Source of the DNA: Mucilaginibacter xinganensis
GTDB taxonomy: Bacteria > Bacteroidota > Bacteroidia > Sphingobacteriales > Sphingobacteriaceae
Reading direction: 5' to 3'
Assembly (NCBI RefSeq): GCF_002257585.1
Contig: NZ_CP022743.1
Span: 2,976,001 to 3,040,000, forward strand
DNA length: 64,000 bases
This document shows positions 62,625 to 64,000 of the stretch, piece by piece; position 1 is the stretch's first letter, and every line of letters starts with the position of its first letter. The notes below the pieces were generated by a model, which made no database searches, was not told the DNA's origin, and saw nothing but the letters and a program-made list of their open reading frames with translations. A program made the position numbers and the translations under genes.

Positions 62625-63869
62625 ATGTTGCTCAAAAAAATGATGGTATACGGTTTCATGACCCTATACCTTTATACACTCGCTTTTGGTGTTTTCATGA
62701 CCACTACTTTGAAAATACCAGCCCCTCTTGTCTTTGGTTTGCCTTTGCTCCTTTTCACATATAAACAGGTTCCCTCATTCACTTATTATAGGGAAACGGG
62801 AATGCTGGCGTTTGGGTTATTGTTATTTTATGTAATCGGTACTGGCGATAATCTTTCATTTGTTGCATACCTTATCACGATTGTAACCTGTGCGCTTTAC
62901 TTTAATTATTTTGTAGGTTTTAATAAAAGGCGCTTTACTGTTTCAATTATCATTTTTTTTTTACTGTTGTTGCTTTCTATGGTGATAATGGTCCTGGATC
63001 ACAGTTATCAATCTATTATCGATCCTTTAAGAAGCAGGATGCTTGACGACAGAATAAAACAAAGCCCGTCGGGCTTAGCAGCAACTCAGTTTACATTTGG
63101 TTACCAAATTGCAGCCTTTACAACATTCGCAGTTGTAGCCACATTTGTCTTCAACCGGCATTTTTTTATAAAAACACTGGTGCTTTGTATCTGTCTCGTA
63201 TTTATTTACCTGGGTATGAACCGTTCTGCATTTGTAAGCTTCAGTTTAGCACTCACTGTATTTTTGTTAGCCTATTACCGGTTTAAAGCTGTATTTTTCA
63301 TTGTAGCCGTTTTAGCAGTAGGGTTTGGAATTTACACCTATTTTCTAAAGAATAACCTGGACGATAAAAACAACATCCTCTCAAAAAACCAGGCAAAAGA
63401 AGCTAACGATTTTAATCGGGCCGGCATGGCCGTTGAAAATTTAAAAGTTTATGCAGATTACCCGTATGGATTGATTTTTTACGGTAAAAATTGGGAAGAT
63501 GCAACTTACAGAAATCCAGCCTTTCCTTTTGGATTAAGCTCTCATAACGCATATTTAATGTTTTTAACTTATTTAGGCCCATTCTTGTGCATTGGGTTAT
63601 TGGCCGCGATTTACTATCGAATAATCCGCCTTTCCCGCGAAATTATAAGTCATATAAGATTAAAGCACAACACAATACTTGCATGCCTGCTTTTTTCATT
63701 TATTTCGGTATCATTTAACGCATTGTCTCATAACGGATGGTTACTAACTGCGGACGGGCCAACATTATTTTTATACTTCAGTTTGATGCAGGGAGCTAAA
63801 ATTTACTCCTTGCCACCCAAAAATGTATTCGTTGAAAATGTTGCTGAATTAGTTAATGCAGTTTGTTGA
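62625..63869 (+). CDS. Wzy/O-antigen ligase-like membrane protein
   Basis: Integral membrane protein of 414 residues with about 10-12 hydrophobic segments. A large extracytoplasmic loop near 245-305 (DDKNNILSKNQAKEANDFNRAGMAVENL; DATYRNPAFPFGLSSHNAYLMFLTYLGP) resembles the Wzy_C region, where the NPAFPFGLSSHN stretch is the sort of conserved loop seen in polymerases and ligases. In an EPS operon with Wzx and Wzc the polymerase role is the more likely. It follows the sugar transferase by 16 nt. Confidence 0.8.
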   Translation: MLLKKMMVYGFMTLYLYTLAFGVFMTTTLKIPAPLVFGLPLLLFTYKQVPSFTYYRETGMLAFGLLLFYVIGTGDNLSFVAYLITIVTCALYFNYFVGFNKRRFTVSIIIFFLLLLLSMVIMVLDHSYQSIIDPLRSRMLDDRIKQSPSGLAATQFTFGYQIAAFTTFAVVATFVFNRHFFIKTLVLCICLVFIYLGMNRSAFVSFSLALTVFLLAYYRFKAVFFIVAVLAVGFGIYTYFLKNNLDDKNNILSKNQAKEANDFNRAGMAVENLKVYADYPYGLIFYGKNWEDATYRNPAFPFGLSSHNAYLMFLTYLGPFLCIGLLAAIYYRIIRLSREIISHIRLKHNTILACLLFSFISVSFNALSHNGWLLTADGPTLFLYFSLMQGAKIYSLPPKNVFVENVAELVNAVC

Positions 63870-63884
63870 TTTTCCAATCTCCAC

Positions 63885-64000
63885 ATGAAAAAAAAGATAT
63901 TCCTAATTGTGAGTTCCCTGGGAGCAGGTGGTTCTGAACGGGTTTATTGGTTACTTTCACAATATTTTTGCATGGGCGAATACGACGTCTCGGTTGTTTT
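63885..64000 (+). CDS. Glycosyltransferase, 5' fragment (GT4-like)
   Basis: The window ends 39 codons into this gene. The visible part starts MKKKIFLIVSSLGAGGSERV and continues YWLLSQYFC, with the GAGGSERV pattern of the N-terminal GT-B domain in glycosyltransferase family 4. It follows the polymerase-like gene by 15 nt and shows that the EPS operon continues past the right edge. Confidence 0.75.
   Translation, partial: MKKKIFLIVSSLGAGGSERVYWLLSQYFCMGEYDVSVV

Noticed and set aside
1..64000. CRISPR array, prophage, insertion sequence or antiphage island
   Set aside because: I saw no regularly spaced repeats, no transposase or integrase, no phage structural genes and no recognisable defence genes.

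Overview
The window looks like chromosomal DNA from a member of the Sphingobacteriaceae (Bacteroidota), most likely Mucilaginibacter or a close relative. Supporting signs are the TAnnTTTG type of -7 box ahead of many genes with no consistent Shine-Dalgarno sequence, a type IX secretion C-terminal sorting domain, several Bacteroidota-type secreted glycosidases (GH3, GH29, GH106), DUF4142 and YXWGXW lipoproteins, FUSC and Wza/Wzc families, and moderate GC content. The genus is inferred from gene content, not from a marker gene. I saw no prophage, insertion sequence, CRISPR array or rRNA.

Layout. 1-2414: the KDO genes kdsA-kdsD (kdsD cut by the window edge), hscB and tRNA-Leu. 2432-9257: accessory genes (T9SS cargo, a decayed VOC gene, Crp/Fnr regulator, oxidoreductase, methyltransferase, MBL hydrolase, single-domain response regulator, VOC protein). 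9302-13332: the glycerol operon glpD-glpK-glpF. 13491-18175: GH29 fucosidase with an SMP-30 protein, divergent from a GH3 enzyme. 18187-30423: DUF4268 and DUF763 genes, a 55-codon small gene with a good promoter, tmk, DUF4142 lipoprotein, ppc, FUSC, a Spy-like protein, bioF-bioD, a 3-hydroxyacyl-CoA dehydrogenase and a YXWGXW lipoprotein. 30492-34887: argS divergent from an arginine deiminase and a CtlX-type hydrolase. 34948-40934: GH106 and a six-hairpin glycosidase. 41266-64000: an exopolysaccharide (EPS) region running past the right edge.

The EPS region is the most interesting part. A main + strand operon holds wza-like, wzc-like, an UpxY/NusG-type antiterminator, nucleotide-sugar dehydrogenase, flippase, two DegT aminotransferases, three glycosyltransferases (the last partial), a DUF2334 deacetylase-like protein, an initiating sugar transferase and a polymerase/ligase. 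A second operon on the - strand (GT2, FemAB-like, PhyH-like) lies about 6 kb upstream. Both operons start behind the same ~129-bp promoter module: a 20-nt identical distal block containing an 8+8 palindrome, a second TTTACA-N5-TGTAAA-like site, a third TTTACA half-site in an identical 14-mer, then exactly 40 bp to a -7 box, with no -33 element. Between the two operons lie a PAS-AraC-PAS-PAS regulator, a receiver-Crp/Fnr fusion regulator and glmS. This suggests a two-operon EPS regulon under an activator, possibly the receiver-Crp fusion.

Two further sequence-level observations concern gene expression. Long palindromes built from ~8-bp GGAAAGTC-like units fill the space between divergent promoters at kdsA/hscB and at argS/arginine deiminase. 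Several housekeeping genes have the -7 box only 4-5 nt before the start codon, which suggests leaderless mRNAs.
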